DNA of 43,623 nucleotides from the NCBI GenBank assembly GCA_963204975.1, contig CAUJJC010000160.1, positions 1-43,623 of the forward strand. The letters run 5' to 3'. Under the pieces are notes generated by a model that made no database searches, was not told where the DNA came from, and was given only the letters and a program-made list of their open reading frames with translations. This document shows positions 30,769-39,677 of the stretch, piece by piece. Within the stretch, counting starts at the first letter, position 1. Every line of letters begins with the position of its first letter. Made by a program: the position numbers and the translations under genes. Origin of the DNA: Verrucomicrobiota bacterium (lineage in GTDB: Bacteria > Verrucomicrobiota > Verrucomicrobiia > Verrucomicrobiales > Verrucomicrobiaceae).

Positions 30769-33717
30769 ATGCGAACCCTGCTGTCAGCTCTGCTTCTTGC
30801 TACCACGTCCACGTCTTTGCGCGCGGTGGACTTTGCCAAGGATGTGTATCCCGTGTTGCAGCGCACCTGCTTCGAGTGCCACGGGCACGAAGTGCAAAAG
30901 GGCAAGCTGCGCCTCGACACCAATGCTGCGCTTCAGCACAAGGCCATCGTCGCGGGCAAGCCGGAGCAGAGTGATCTCATTCGTCGCGTGTCACTGCCCA
31001 AGGGCGACAAGGAGGCCATGCCCAAGCGCGGTGATCATCTCAAACCAGCCGAGATCGAGAACCTCAAAGCCTGGATCGCCGAGGGTGCCAAGTGGCCTGA
31101 GAACATCACCACGCTGAAGCACTGGGCCTACATCAAGCCGGTGCGTCCAGCCTTGCCGAAGGTAAAGAACGAAGCCTGGAGCAAGACCGATCTCGACCGC
31201 TTGATCCTCGCGAAGATCGAAGCCGCTAGATTGCAGCCATCGCCGGAGGCATCGCCTGCCGCGTTGATTCGTCGTCTCTCGCTCGATCTCACCGGCTTGC
31301 CGCCCAGCGTGAAGGACGTGCAGGCGTTTGAGAAAGCCTGTGCCAAGGGCGTCGATGCGAAGGCCTACGAGGCGCTCGTTGATCGCTTGCTCGCCTCGAA
31401 GGACTTCGGCGTTCGCTGGGCGCGTCCGTGGCTCGACCTTGCGCGCTACGCGGACTCGCATGGCTATCAGCGCGACGACTTGCGCGACATCTGGGGCTAC
31501 CGCGACTGGGTGGTAAATGCGCTCAATGCGGACATGCCGTTCGATCAGTTCACCATTGAGCAAGTCGCGGGCGACTTGCTGCCGAATGCCACGCCATCGC
31601 AAATCATCGCCACTGGCTTCCATCGTTGCACGCCGACGAATGTGGAAGCTGGCACCGACCCCGAGGAGAGCCGCATCAATCAAGTCATCGACCGCGTCAA
31701 CACTACCGGCGCGGTTTGGATGGGCACCACGCTGGAATGCGCTCAGTGCCACAATCACAAGTATGATCCCTTCACGCAGCGCGACTACTACAGCCTGCTC
31801 GCTTACTTCAACAACACGGAGAAGGAAGCCGACCGCACCAATCCGAAGGTGCCCGGCAGCATCCAGTTCAAAGGCACGGCGTTCGCGATGATGGATGCGT
31901 CGAAGCAAACCGAGCGCACCCAGCTCGAAGCGAAGCTCACCGCCTTGAACCAGCAGATCGCCGAGCGCGAGAAAGCCATCGCGAAGTCCCCGATCACGAA
32001 GGCCGCCACCCCATCTGGCACCACTGTGCTACGCCCCACGGCCTTCAGTGCTGAGTCGGGCAGCGATCACGATTTGCAAGCCGATGGGAGCGTGCTGCTC
32101 ACGGGCGATGTGACAGACACGGACACCTACACCTTCGAAGCTGATCTGCCTGCCACCGAGATCAAGGCAGTGATGATCGAAGCGCTGACCAACGACGCGC
32201 TTCCTGGCACTGGCCCAGGACGCGGTGCAGCCGAGCGACCGAACTTCGTGCTCGATCAGTTCGATGCGACGCTCACGGCCAATGGCAAAGCCACGCCGCT
32301 GAAGTTCAGCGAAGCGCACGCAAGTTTCACGCAGACCGGCTTCGATCCGAACTCGCTCATCGTCAAAGGCACCGGCAAAGGCTGGGCGATCATGCCGCAG
32401 TTCCACAAGTCGCACTGGGCTGCCTTCGTCCTGGAGCAACCACTGAAGCCCGCGCCCGGCAGCAAGCTCACGCTTCGCCTTCAGCAGAACTACGGCGGCA
32501 AGCGCACCATCGGCTGCCTGCGCATCAGCGCCATCGGCGGCGATGTGCTCGCTTCATTGCCTGCCAAGATCGAAGACGAGCCGGTTGAAAAGGTTGCGGC
32601 GAAACCCAAAAGCCGGAAGGCCAAAGCCGCCGCCGCAGCAGCACCAACAGTCTCATCCGATCCAATGCTCGCGAAGCTCCAACGCCAGCGCACCGCCTTG
32701 CAGAAGCAACTCAATGCCACCAAGCCTGCGAGCACCGAGGTCATGCGCGAGCTGTCAGAGCCACGCATGAGCGCCATCTTCAAGCGCGGTGTCTTCACCG
32801 ATCCAGGCGACCCCGTGCAGCCCGGCACGCCCGCGATCATTGAGGCGCAAGGCAACGGAAGCAATCGCCTCGCGTTGGCGAAGTGGCTCGCGAGCAAGGA
32901 CAACCCACTCACCGCGCGCGTGACCGTGAACCGCTGGTGGATGGAACTCTTCGGCCAGGGCATCGTCACCACCATCGAAGACTTCGGCATCAAAGGCGAG
33001 CCGCCCACGCATCCCGAGTTGCTCGACTGGCTGGCCGTCGAATTCATGGAGCGTGGCTGGAGCATGAAGCACATCCTCAAGCAGATCGTGATGAGTGCCA
33101 CGTATCGGCAGAGCATCGATGCTTCCAAGCCTCCGCACAGCTATGCATCCGGCCCACGCTTCCGCATGGATGCGGAGATGATTCGCGACAACGCACTGGC
33201 CATCGCTGGCCTGATCAATCTCAAGCAAGGCGGCGAACCGATTCGTCCACCGCAACCCGATGGCTTGTGGGCGAAGGTTGGTGGCCAGCAATACAAGTAT
33301 GAGGTCAGCACTGGCGACGAGCAGTATCGACGCGGCCTTTACGTCGTGCTCAAGCGCGGCTCACCTTATCCGAGCTTCGTGAACTTCGACGCCTGCGCCC
33401 GCATGGCCACAGTGCTCAAGCGCAGCCGCAGCAACACACCGTTGCAAGCACTCACGCTGCTCAACGATCCCGTGTATGTCGAAGCGACAAAAGCCTTTGC
33501 CGCCCGCATCGTGAAGGACTCGCCAAGCAGCGATCTCGACGCGCGCCTCACCTTCGCCCTCCGCCTTGCGATTTCTCGCGCTCCGAGCGCGAAGGAAAGC
33601 AGTGTCTTGAAGGGCCTCTGGGAAGCGCAGTTCGAGGACACCAAGAGCGAATCCGCTGCGTGGTATGCCGTCGCGAGCGCGCTACTCAATCTCGATGAGT
33701 GCATTACGAAGAACTGA
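30769..33717 (+). CDS. Secreted PSD1 cytochrome with DUF1549 and DUF1553 domains
   Basis: A 982-residue exported protein. It has a signal peptide (MRTLLSALLLATTSTSLRA) and then a planctomycete cytochrome-c domain with the heme motif CFECH (Cys34, Cys37, His38). DUF1549 follows (about 135-340: LDRLILAKIEAARLQPSPEA, ARPWLDLARYADSHGYQRDD, ECAQCHNHKYDPFTQRDYYS with a second CxxCH). An insertion with an Ala/Lys-rich linker sits at about 600-640. DUF1553 closes the chain (about 700-960: NRWWMELFGQGIVTTIEDFG, SATYRQSIDAS, NTPLQALTLLNDPVYVEA). Such proteins are thought to take part in redox steps of polysaccharide use. The usual DUF1501 partner gene does not follow; instead the convergent LysR gene overlaps its end by 14 bases. 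Confidence 0.92.
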   Translation: MRTLLSALLLATTSTSLRAVDFAKDVYPVLQRTCFECHGHEVQKGKLRLDTNAALQHKAIVAGKPEQSDLIRRVSLPKGDKEAMPKRGDHLKPAEIENLKAWIAEGAKWPENITTLKHWAYIKPVRPALPKVKNEAWSKTDLDRLILAKIEAARLQPSPEASPAALIRRLSLDLTGLPPSVKDVQAFEKACAKGVDAKAYEALVDRLLASKDFGVRWARPWLDLARYADSHGYQRDDLRDIWGYRDWVVNALNADMPFDQFTIEQVAGDLLPNATPSQIIATGFHRCTPTNVEAGTDPEESRINQVIDRVNTTGAVWMGTTLECAQCHNHKYDPFTQRDYYSLLAYFNNTEKEADRTNPKVPGSIQFKGTAFAMMDASKQTERTQLEAKLTALNQQIAEREKAIAKSPITKAATPSGTTVLRPTAFSAESGSDHDLQADGSVLLTGDVTDTDTYTFEADLPATEIKAVMIEALTNDALPGTGPGRGAAERPNFVLDQFDATLTANGKATPLKFSEAHASFTQTGFDPNSLIVKGTGKGWAIMPQFHKSHWAAFVLEQPLKPAPGSKLTLRLQQNYGGKRTIGCLRISAIGGDVLASLPAKIEDEPVEKVAAKPKSRKAKAAAAAAPTVSSDPMLAKLQRQRTALQKQLNATKPASTEVMRELSEPRMSAIFKRGVFTDPGDPVQPGTPAIIEAQGNGSNRLALAKWLASKDNPLTARVTVNRWWMELFGQGIVTTIEDFGIKGEPPTHPELLDWLAVEFMERGWSMKHILKQIVMSATYRQSIDASKPPHSYASGPRFRMDAEMIRDNALAIAGLINLKQGGEPIRPPQPDGLWAKVGGQQYKYEVSTGDEQYRRGLYVVLKRGSPYPSFVNFDACARMATVLKRSRSNTPLQALTLLNDPVYVEATKAFAARIVKDSPSSDLDARLTFALRLAISRAPSAKESSVLKGLWEAQFEDTKSESAAWYAVASALLNLDECITKN

Positions 33718-34633
33718 TGTTTTCACGCATCGTTTCTGTCGCATCCTTGCATAGCCCGAGAAATGCCTCGGCCATGAAGCTGAGCTTGTTTCCCGCATAA
33801 CTCGCCACGCCCCACTCTCGCTCCATCCGTCCCGAAGGAAAAGGCACGCTCACCAAGGAACCTGCCTCGATCTCTCGCGCTGTCACCCAGGGCGCAAGGA
33901 TGCCCACACCGAGTCCGACCTTCACCATCTCCTTGATCGCCTCCATGCTGCCTAGCGACAGCACATCGGCGGGTGGCACGCCGAGCTTCTTCAGCGATGA
34001 CATGATCAATCGCGTGGTCACTGCATTGCGGTCGTAGAGCACCACCTGCTCCTTCGCGATGTCCTTGCGCGAGAGCTTCTTCGCGCTAGCCCACGGATGC
34101 ATCGGGCTGACAAAAAAGTGCAACGAGTCACTGAACAACGTGTGCCAATCTATCGCGTCATTCATCTCACTCTTCACACAGATCGCCAAGTCCAGCCTTC
34201 CATCTTCGACAAGCTTTACAGCCCCCTCGGTGTCCATCGCGGTGATGTTCAGCGTGCAATCGGGAAAGCACTCGCGGAACTCCAGCAGCACGGCAGGCAA
34301 GAAGTATTGACACGCGCTCGCTGGTGCCGCAATGCGCAGCGTGCCACGGCCCCATTGCTGTAGCGACTGCATCTCCTGCCGTGCTGCACGCATGTTGCGC
34401 ATGATGCGCTCGGCATGGACGAGCAATCGCTCGCCCAGCGCAGTGAGCACCGCGCGGTGGCCTCGACGATCAAACAACGCGCCGCCCATCTCTTCCTCCA
34501 GCGCCTTGATCGAGTGGCTCATCGCTGACGGCGTGAGGCTGAGCGCTGCCGCAGCGGAGGCAAAGCTAGCCTCGCGAGCAAGCATCGTGAAGGCACGCAG
34601 GCGTCGTGCGTCGATGGGCTCGTCCACGTTCAT
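33704..34633 (-). CDS. LysR-family transcriptional regulator of the nitrate cluster
   Basis: A 309-residue protein. The N-terminal winged helix (about 8-67) reads LRAFTMLAREASFASAAAAL, then LTPSAMSHSIKALEEEMGG and LFDRRGHRAVLTALGERLL. A LysR effector-binding domain follows (about 95-295). It diverges from the nitrate genes over a 106-base gap that holds a T-N11-A dyad, so it very likely controls that operon and itself. The effector is unknown; cyanobacterial NtcB, CmpR and Klebsiella/Azotobacter Nac-type proteins are functional analogues only. Its 3' end overlaps the convergent PSD1 gene by 14 bases. Confidence 0.9.
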   Translation of the reverse strand: MNVDEPIDARRLRAFTMLAREASFASAAAALSLTPSAMSHSIKALEEEMGGALFDRRGHRAVLTALGERLLVHAERIMRNMRAARQEMQSLQQWGRGTLRIAAPASACQYFLPAVLLEFRECFPDCTLNITAMDTEGAVKLVEDGRLDLAICVKSEMNDAIDWHTLFSDSLHFFVSPMHPWASAKKLSRKDIAKEQVVLYDRNAVTTRLIMSSLKKLGVPPADVLSLGSMEAIKEMVKVGLGVGILAPWVTAREIEAGSLVSVPFPSGRMEREWGVASYAGNKLSFMAEAFLGLCKDATETMRENISSS

Positions 34634-34652
34634 CGTGCCAGACGTTGTTGAA

Positions 34653-34675
34653 TTTCATTCATCGTTTGCATGAAA
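34653..34675. promoter_or_regulatory. LysR-type operator (T-N11-A dyad)
   Basis: TTTCAT (34653-34658), 11 spacer bases, then ATGAAA (34670-34675) is a perfect dyad with the exact T-N11-A spacing of LysR sites. It starts 20 bases upstream of the LysR start codon and 65 bases before the divergent gene, the usual place for joint control of both. Confidence 0.65.
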
Positions 34676-34691
34676 ACATTGAAAGCGGTTT

Positions 34692-34719
34692 CCGTGCCAG
34701 CGCGCCTGTCTTGGCACGG
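34692..34719 (+). promoter_or_regulatory. Second dyad before the NasS-like gene, with a -24/-12-like box
   Basis: CCGTGCCA (34692-34699) and TGGCACGG (34712-34719) are perfect 8-base inverted arms around 12 bases. It could be an mRNA hairpin or a protein site. TGGCAC at 34712 also looks like a sigma-54 -24 element, with GC 10 bases further (34725-34726) as in the GG-N10-GC rule, but the -12 half reads CGGC instead of TTGC and would place the start of RNA at the GTG codon. Confidence 0.4.
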
Positions 34720-34739
34720 CGGCGGCTTAATCGGTAGGC

Positions 34740-35756
34740 GTGCAACTCACCGCCCCATCGTCCACTCAGCTCCGTGTCGGCTACGTGCCGCTCGTTGATT
34801 CGGCACCGCTCATCGCGGCGGTGGAACTCGGCATTTGCGCGCGCCACGGCTTGAAGGTGAAGCTCATGCGTCAGCTCGGTTGGGCCAATGTGCGTGACCA
34901 TGTGATCTTTGGCGAACTCGATGCCGCGCACGCTCCTGCTGGACTATTGCTCGCGATCAACGCCGGACGTGCCTCGGTGCCTGCGCAGTGTGTCACAGGT
35001 TTCATCTTCAATCTGCAAGGCAACGCCATCACGCTCTCGAAGCGCCTCTACGATGAAGGCATTCGTGATCTCACAGATCTGGCGCAGCATGCGAAGCATC
35101 GCCGCGACGGCACGATGCTCACTCTCGGTGTGGTGAGCCGCTACTCGACGCACGCGCACATTCTTCGTCAGTGGCTGAGGCAAGGCGGCATCAAGCCTGA
35201 CAAGGAAGCGCGCATCGTAATTCTGCCGCCCTCGCAGATGGCGCGTTGCCTGTCCGCTGGTCATGTGGATGGCTTCTGCGTGGGCGAGCCGTGGAACACG
35301 GTGGCTCTCAATGAAGGCAATGGCTGGGTCGCCGCGCACGGTGCCGCGCTCGCGCCTGGGCATCCTGAGAAGGTGCTCATGGTGCGCCGTGACTTCGCTG
35401 TGCAACGCGAGGCCGAGCACTTCGCCTTGATCGCCTCGCTCATCGAAGCGGCCGCGTGGTGTGCGGACAAAGCGAACCGCAAGGACCTGGCCGCGATGAT
35501 GCAGCGCCACGCCTTTCCGAATCTGTCGTCGAAGCTCATCGAGCAAAGCCTCGCGAGCGACGACGCCCCCATCTTCCACGGCCCCGAGCTTCACCGCCCG
35601 GCTCCCGAGAAGGCTTCATGGTTGGTTGATGAGATGCTCCGTCACGGACTGCTGAGCGCGGCAGCTGTGGCGGAGTCATCAACTGAGCAAGCCTTCCAGT
35701 CCGACATTTACGACCGCTCTCTTTCCACCTCCAAAACCCCCGCCCTCATCGCCTGA
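34740..35756 (+). CDS. Cytosolic NrtA-like nitrate-binding protein (NasS-like)
   Basis: A 338-residue periplasmic-binding-fold protein of the NrtA/CmpA/NasS group. LRVGYVPLVDSAPLIAAVEL begins only ten residues after the start, with no signal peptide, Tat motif or lipobox. GFCVGEPWNTVAL is shared almost exactly with NrtA next door (GFCVGEPWNARS). Signal-less members such as NasS bind nitrate or nitrite in the cytoplasm and hold the antiterminator NasT inactive. No ANTAR/NasT gene is in the window, so here it may instead report to the adjacent LysR protein, which is inference. The start is GTG 34740; no in-frame ATG would keep the first strand. The stop is 1 base before nrtA. Confidence 0.75.
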   Translation: MQLTAPSSTQLRVGYVPLVDSAPLIAAVELGICARHGLKVKLMRQLGWANVRDHVIFGELDAAHAPAGLLLAINAGRASVPAQCVTGFIFNLQGNAITLSKRLYDEGIRDLTDLAQHAKHRRDGTMLTLGVVSRYSTHAHILRQWLRQGGIKPDKEARIVILPPSQMARCLSAGHVDGFCVGEPWNTVALNEGNGWVAAHGAALAPGHPEKVLMVRRDFAVQREAEHFALIASLIEAAAWCADKANRKDLAAMMQRHAFPNLSSKLIEQSLASDDAPIFHGPELHRPAPEKASWLVDEMLRHGLLSAAAVAESSTEQAFQSDIYDRSLSTSKTPALIA

Positions 35757-35757
35757 T

Positions 35758-37002
35758 ATGCAAACACAAACTCGTCGCTCCTTCCTCACTCGTTCCACCC
35801 TCGGTGCCCTTGCCGCTGGCCTGCCGTCAGGCTGGGCGGGCCGCGCCTTCGCCAGCGATGCGCCTGAAGTTGCCGACATCAAACTCGGCATCATCGCCCT
35901 CACAGACAACTCACCCTTCGTCATCGCGCATGAGAAAGGCTTGTTCAAAAAATACGGCATCAACTCCACCATCAGCAAGGAGGCATCCTGGGCTGTCATT
36001 CGCGACAAGCTCATTACCGGCGAGAACCAAGCCACACACATGCTCATCGGCATGCCCATCGCTTCCACGCTCGGTCTAGGTGGCTCGGCGAAGAAGGAGA
36101 TGGTGATCCCCTGGCTGGTGAATCGCAATGGCCAGGCCATCACGCTCGCGAACAAGTTCAAAGGCAAAGTCGCCGCTGATCCGAAGGCGCTGAAGCCTTT
36201 CGTGGATGAAGCCAAGGCCGCTGGCGCGCCGCTCACTTTTGCGATGACCTTCCCGCCAGGAACGCACGCCATGTGGATGCGCTACTACCTCGCGGCGGGT
36301 GGCATCAATCCCGACACCGACGTCTCGTTGATCACCATCCCGCCTCCACAGATGGTGGCGAACATGAAGGTCGGTAAGATGGACGGCTTCTGCGTCGGCG
36401 AGCCTTGGAACGCACGCTCCATCGCCGATGACATTGGCTATACCAGCATCACCACGCAGGAGATGTGGAAGAATCACCCTGAGAAAGTCTGCGCGTTCAC
36501 CAAAGAATTCGCTGAGACCAACCCGAAGACCGTCAAAGCCGTGCTCAAGGCCTTGCACGAAGCCAGTGTGTGGCTCGACAACCTCGATAACCGCAAGGAG
36601 CAATGCGAGATCGTCGGTGCTGCCAGTTATGTGAACTGCCCGCCCGAGGTCATCTATGATCGTCTGGTCGGCAACCTCGACTACGGCGACGGACGCACCA
36701 AGAAGGACGAGGACTACATGATCTTCAGCGGTCGCAACTGCAACTACCCGCAGGCCAAGTATGCCAAGTGGTGGCTCACGCAATTCCGGCGCTGGGGAAT
36801 GGTCGAAGGCGCACCCGATTATGAAGGCATCACCAAGTCCATCATGATGCCCGCACTCTACGAGGAAGCGATGAAGGAGATCGGCTACACGCACGGCGGT
36901 GCCGACGACAAGCCGGAGAGCCTCTTCGACGGCGGCGTGTTCGATCCGAGCAAGCCAGAGGATTACGCCAAGAGCTTCGCCATCCACTCCATGAAGGGCT
37001 AG
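35758..37002 (+). CDS. nrtA: Nitrate ABC transporter substrate-binding protein
   Basis: A 414-residue exported binding protein. It has a Tat-type signal (TRRSFLTRS at residues 5-13, cleavage likely after AFA near residue 31). The NrtA/CmpA fold follows: IKLGIIALTDNSPFVIAHEK, ASWAVIRDKLITGENQATHM, PPGTHAMWMRYYLAAGGINP and GKMDGFCVGEPWNARS. It captures nitrate or nitrite in the periplasm for the NrtB/NrtCD transporter encoded downstream. Bicarbonate-binding CmpA is the close alternative, but the nitrite reductase genes in the same array favour nitrate. It starts 1 base after the NasS-like stop and is in one operon with it. Confidence 0.9.
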   Translation: MQTQTRRSFLTRSTLGALAAGLPSGWAGRAFASDAPEVADIKLGIIALTDNSPFVIAHEKGLFKKYGINSTISKEASWAVIRDKLITGENQATHMLIGMPIASTLGLGGSAKKEMVIPWLVNRNGQAITLANKFKGKVAADPKALKPFVDEAKAAGAPLTFAMTFPPGTHAMWMRYYLAAGGINPDTDVSLITIPPPQMVANMKVGKMDGFCVGEPWNARSIADDIGYTSITTQEMWKNHPEKVCAFTKEFAETNPKTVKAVLKALHEASVWLDNLDNRKEQCEIVGAASYVNCPPEVIYDRLVGNLDYGDGRTKKDEDYMIFSGRNCNYPQAKYAKWWLTQFRRWGMVEGAPDYEGITKSIMMPALYEEAMKEIGYTHGGADDKPESLFDGGVFDPSKPEDYAKSFAIHSMKG

Positions 37003-37035
37003 CGGCTCTTCGATTCACTTCAACGCAGCACACCC

Positions 37036-37869
37036 ATGAATCCATTTCTTCAGCGTCTCACTCTACCATTCGTCGGTCTTATCATCGTGCTCATCGCTTG
37101 GCAGGCACTCGCTGGCTACACGATTGAAACGAAGACGCCTACGGGCTTCACCAAGAAGGTCAAAGCAGGCATCGTCAAAGACCTGCCAAGCCCCTACGAA
37201 ACGTGGACGGCGACGAAGAAATATATCACCGAGCCCTTCGCCAAGCGCGCGGAACTCGATCAGGGTGTGCTGCGCTTCACTTGGTATTCGCTGATCATGG
37301 TGGCGAAAGGTTACTTCATCGCCCTGATCATCGGCACGCCGCTCGGCTTCATGCTCGGCCTTTCGAAGAAGTTCACCGCGATGTTTGATCCCTTGATCCA
37401 GGTGCTGCGACCCGTGTCGCCGCTCGCGTGGATGCCGCTCGGTGTCGTGTTGTTCATGGGCGCTGGCAAGGAAGCGAATGAACTCGGTGCGCTCTTCACC
37501 ATCGCGGTCTGCGCCATGTGGCCGACGGTCTTGAACACGGCGGTCGGCGTGCGCGCCGTGCCTCAGGATTACCTTAACGTGGCGAAGGTGCTCAAGCTCA
37601 GTTGGCCGAAGACGCTGTGGAAGATCTACCTGCCCGCCACACTGCCTTACATGTTTACCGGCTACCGCCTGAGCCTCGGCATCGCATGGCTGGTGATCGT
37701 CGCCGTCGAGATGCTCACCGGCCGCATCGGCATCGGGAACTTCCTCTGGAACGAATACAACAACGGTCTCTACACCAGCATCATCCTCTGCATCATCACC
37801 ATCGGACTAGTGGGCTGGGGCTTGGATAGGCTGATGAGCTTGGTGGAGAGCAGACTCAAAACCGCCTGA
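37036..37869 (+). CDS. nrtB: Nitrate ABC transporter permease
   Basis: A 277-residue inner-membrane permease of the BPD transport family with about six membrane segments. The coupling loop for the ATPase is visible around residues 170-200 ([20 protein letters not shown] and [20 protein letters not shown], a variant EAA motif). [14 protein letters not shown] sequence and [14 protein letters not shown] are typical of the NrtB/SsuC/TauC group. It forms the channel for nitrate with the fused ATPase 8 bases downstream and receives substrate from NrtA. Confidence 0.92.
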   Translation: MNPFLQRLTLPFVGLIIVLIAWQALAGYTIETKTPTGFTKKVKAGIVKDLPSPYETWTATKKYITEPFAKRAELDQGVLRFTWYSLIMVAKGYFIALIIGTPLGFMLGLSKKFTAMFDPLIQVLRPVSPLAWMPLGVVLFMGAGKEANELGALFTIAVCAMWPTVLNTAVGVRAVPQDYLNVAKVLKLSWPKTLWKIYLPATLPYMFTGYRLSLGIAWLVIVAVEMLTGRIGIGNFLWNEYNNGLYTSIILCIITIGLVGWGLDRLMSLVESRLKTA

Positions 37870-37877
37870 GATTCGCC

Positions 37878-39638
37878 ATGATCGAACTCCAACAAGTTTC
37901 CAAGTCCTTTGGCAGCAACGCTGTCTTGAAGAACATCTCTCTGAGTGCCAAAGCGGGCGAATTTATCGCCGTCGTCGGCTACTCCGGCAGCGGCAAGAGC
38001 ACGCTAATGAATCTCATCGCAGGCCTCGTGACGCCTGACGCGGGCACGGTCACGATGGAAGGTGTCACGGTGAATGGACCTGGACCCGAGCGCGGCCTCG
38101 TCTTCCAAAACTACTCGCTGCTCCCCTGGCTCACCGTGCGCGAGAACATCGCGCTCGCGGTGAATGAGATCTTCTCCAGCGAGACCAAAGACGAACGCGC
38201 TGCTCGCGTCGAGGAGGCCATCGCCATGGTGAAGCTCTCGCACGCAGCGACGAAGCTCCCACGCGAACTCTCCGGTGGCATGAAGCAGCGCGTCTCCGTC
38301 GCGCGCACCTTGGCGATCAAGCCCAAAGTCTTGCTCCTCGATGAACCGCTCAGCGCGCTCGATGCCCTCACGCGCTCCGTGCTGCAGGATCAGATCCTGG
38401 AGATTCGCGAGCAGACAGGCCAGACCATCATCCTCATCACCAATGACGTGGATGAAGCGCTCTACATGGCGGATCGCATCATTCCGCTGAGCACGGGACC
38501 TGGTGCTACCTTTGGCCCTGAGGAACTCGTTCCTGCACCACATCCGCGCAATCGGGCAGAGTTGCTGAAAACACCAGGCATGTTGGAAGCTCGCGAGCGC
38601 ATCGTGAACTACCTGCTTGGTCAGCGACAAGACGCCGCGACACAGACCGAGAGCACCGCGCTACCGGCGGACATGTGGCCCATCGACATCACCGGCGTGC
38701 AGCCCGTTTTCGGCCTGCGCCGCTACCGCACGAAAGAAGAGGAGCAGGATACGCTGCGCAGTGCTGGTATCCGACCTCAGCCAGCGAAGCACACCTTCAT
38801 GGACCCTGGCTTCGTGGAGATCAGCAAGCTTTCGAAGTCATTCGACAAGCAAGAAGTCGTCGCGGAGTTCAATCTCAAAGTGAAGCGCGGTGAGTTCGTC
38901 AGCATCATCGGTCACAGCGGTTGCGGCAAGAGCACGGTGCTCAGCATGGTCGCAGGGCTGCTCGACTCATCGGGTGGCGGTATGATCTTGGATCGCAGCG
39001 AGATCACAGGGGCGGGACCTGATCGCGGCATGGTCTTCCAAAGCCCGTGCTTGCTGCCGTGGATGACCGCATTGGAGAACGTCATGCTCGGAGTGAAGCA
39101 GGTGTATTACCATCGCTCGCCCGCTGAACGGCTCGAACTCTGCACGCACTTCCTGGAATTGCTCGGCCTCGCCGACGCCATGCACAAGAAGCCCAGCGAT
39201 CTCTCGCAGGGCATGAGGCAGCGTGTCGGCCTTGCGCGTGCCTTTGCGTTGCAACCCAAGGTGCTGTTGCTCGATGAGCCCTTCGGCATGTTGGACAAGC
39301 TCACCAAGATCGAGCTTCAGGATGTGCTGCTCAATCTCCGCGAACGCACAGGCACCACAGCGCTCATGGTGACGCATGATGTGGATGAAGCCATCTACCT
39401 GTCTGATCGCGTCGTGATGATGAGCGATGGGCCAAGTGCCACCGTCGCGGAGATCCTCGCCATCGAGTTCCCACGTCCTCGTGATCGCCACGCGCTCATG
39501 GCCGATGCGGCCTGGCATGACTACCGCAGTCACCTGCTGAGTTTCCTCGAAGAGCGCGCACACCATCGCGGGCAGACCCTCGAATTCGCTCGCTCTAGCA
39601 CTCCGCTGCTCAGCCTTTCCCGCACTGCCGCAGCCTGA
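37878..39638 (+). CDS. nrtCD: Fused tandem ATPase of the nitrate ABC transporter (NrtC-NrtD)
   Basis: A 586-residue protein with two complete ABC ATPase domains. Domain 1: Walker [10 protein letters not shown] (34-42), Q-loop Gln77, signature LSGGM (131-135), Walker B ending at Glu156. Domain 2: Walker [10 protein letters not shown] (345-353), signature LSQGM (442-446), Walker B LLLDEP (about 463-468), switch His500. In domain 1 the switch place reads ITND, with Asn189 instead of His. The linker (about 215-305) carries no NrtA-like domain, unlike cyanobacterial NrtC. It drives nitrate import with NrtB. The fusion fixes both ATPases in one chain and may make the two ATP sites unequal. Confidence 0.9.
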   Translation: MIELQQVSKSFGSNAVLKNISLSAKAGEFIAVVGYSGSGKSTLMNLIAGLVTPDAGTVTMEGVTVNGPGPERGLVFQNYSLLPWLTVRENIALAVNEIFSSETKDERAARVEEAIAMVKLSHAATKLPRELSGGMKQRVSVARTLAIKPKVLLLDEPLSALDALTRSVLQDQILEIREQTGQTIILITNDVDEALYMADRIIPLSTGPGATFGPEELVPAPHPRNRAELLKTPGMLEARERIVNYLLGQRQDAATQTESTALPADMWPIDITGVQPVFGLRRYRTKEEEQDTLRSAGIRPQPAKHTFMDPGFVEISKLSKSFDKQEVVAEFNLKVKRGEFVSIIGHSGCGKSTVLSMVAGLLDSSGGGMILDRSEITGAGPDRGMVFQSPCLLPWMTALENVMLGVKQVYYHRSPAERLELCTHFLELLGLADAMHKKPSDLSQGMRQRVGLARAFALQPKVLLLDEPFGMLDKLTKIELQDVLLNLRERTGTTALMVTHDVDEAIYLSDRVVMMSDGPSATVAEILAIEFPRPRDRHALMADAAWHDYRSHLLSFLEERAHHRGQTLEFARSSTPLLSLSRTAAA

Positions 39639-39677
39639 TCCCTCTCCAACCGCCACACCCATACCCAAACACATCCC

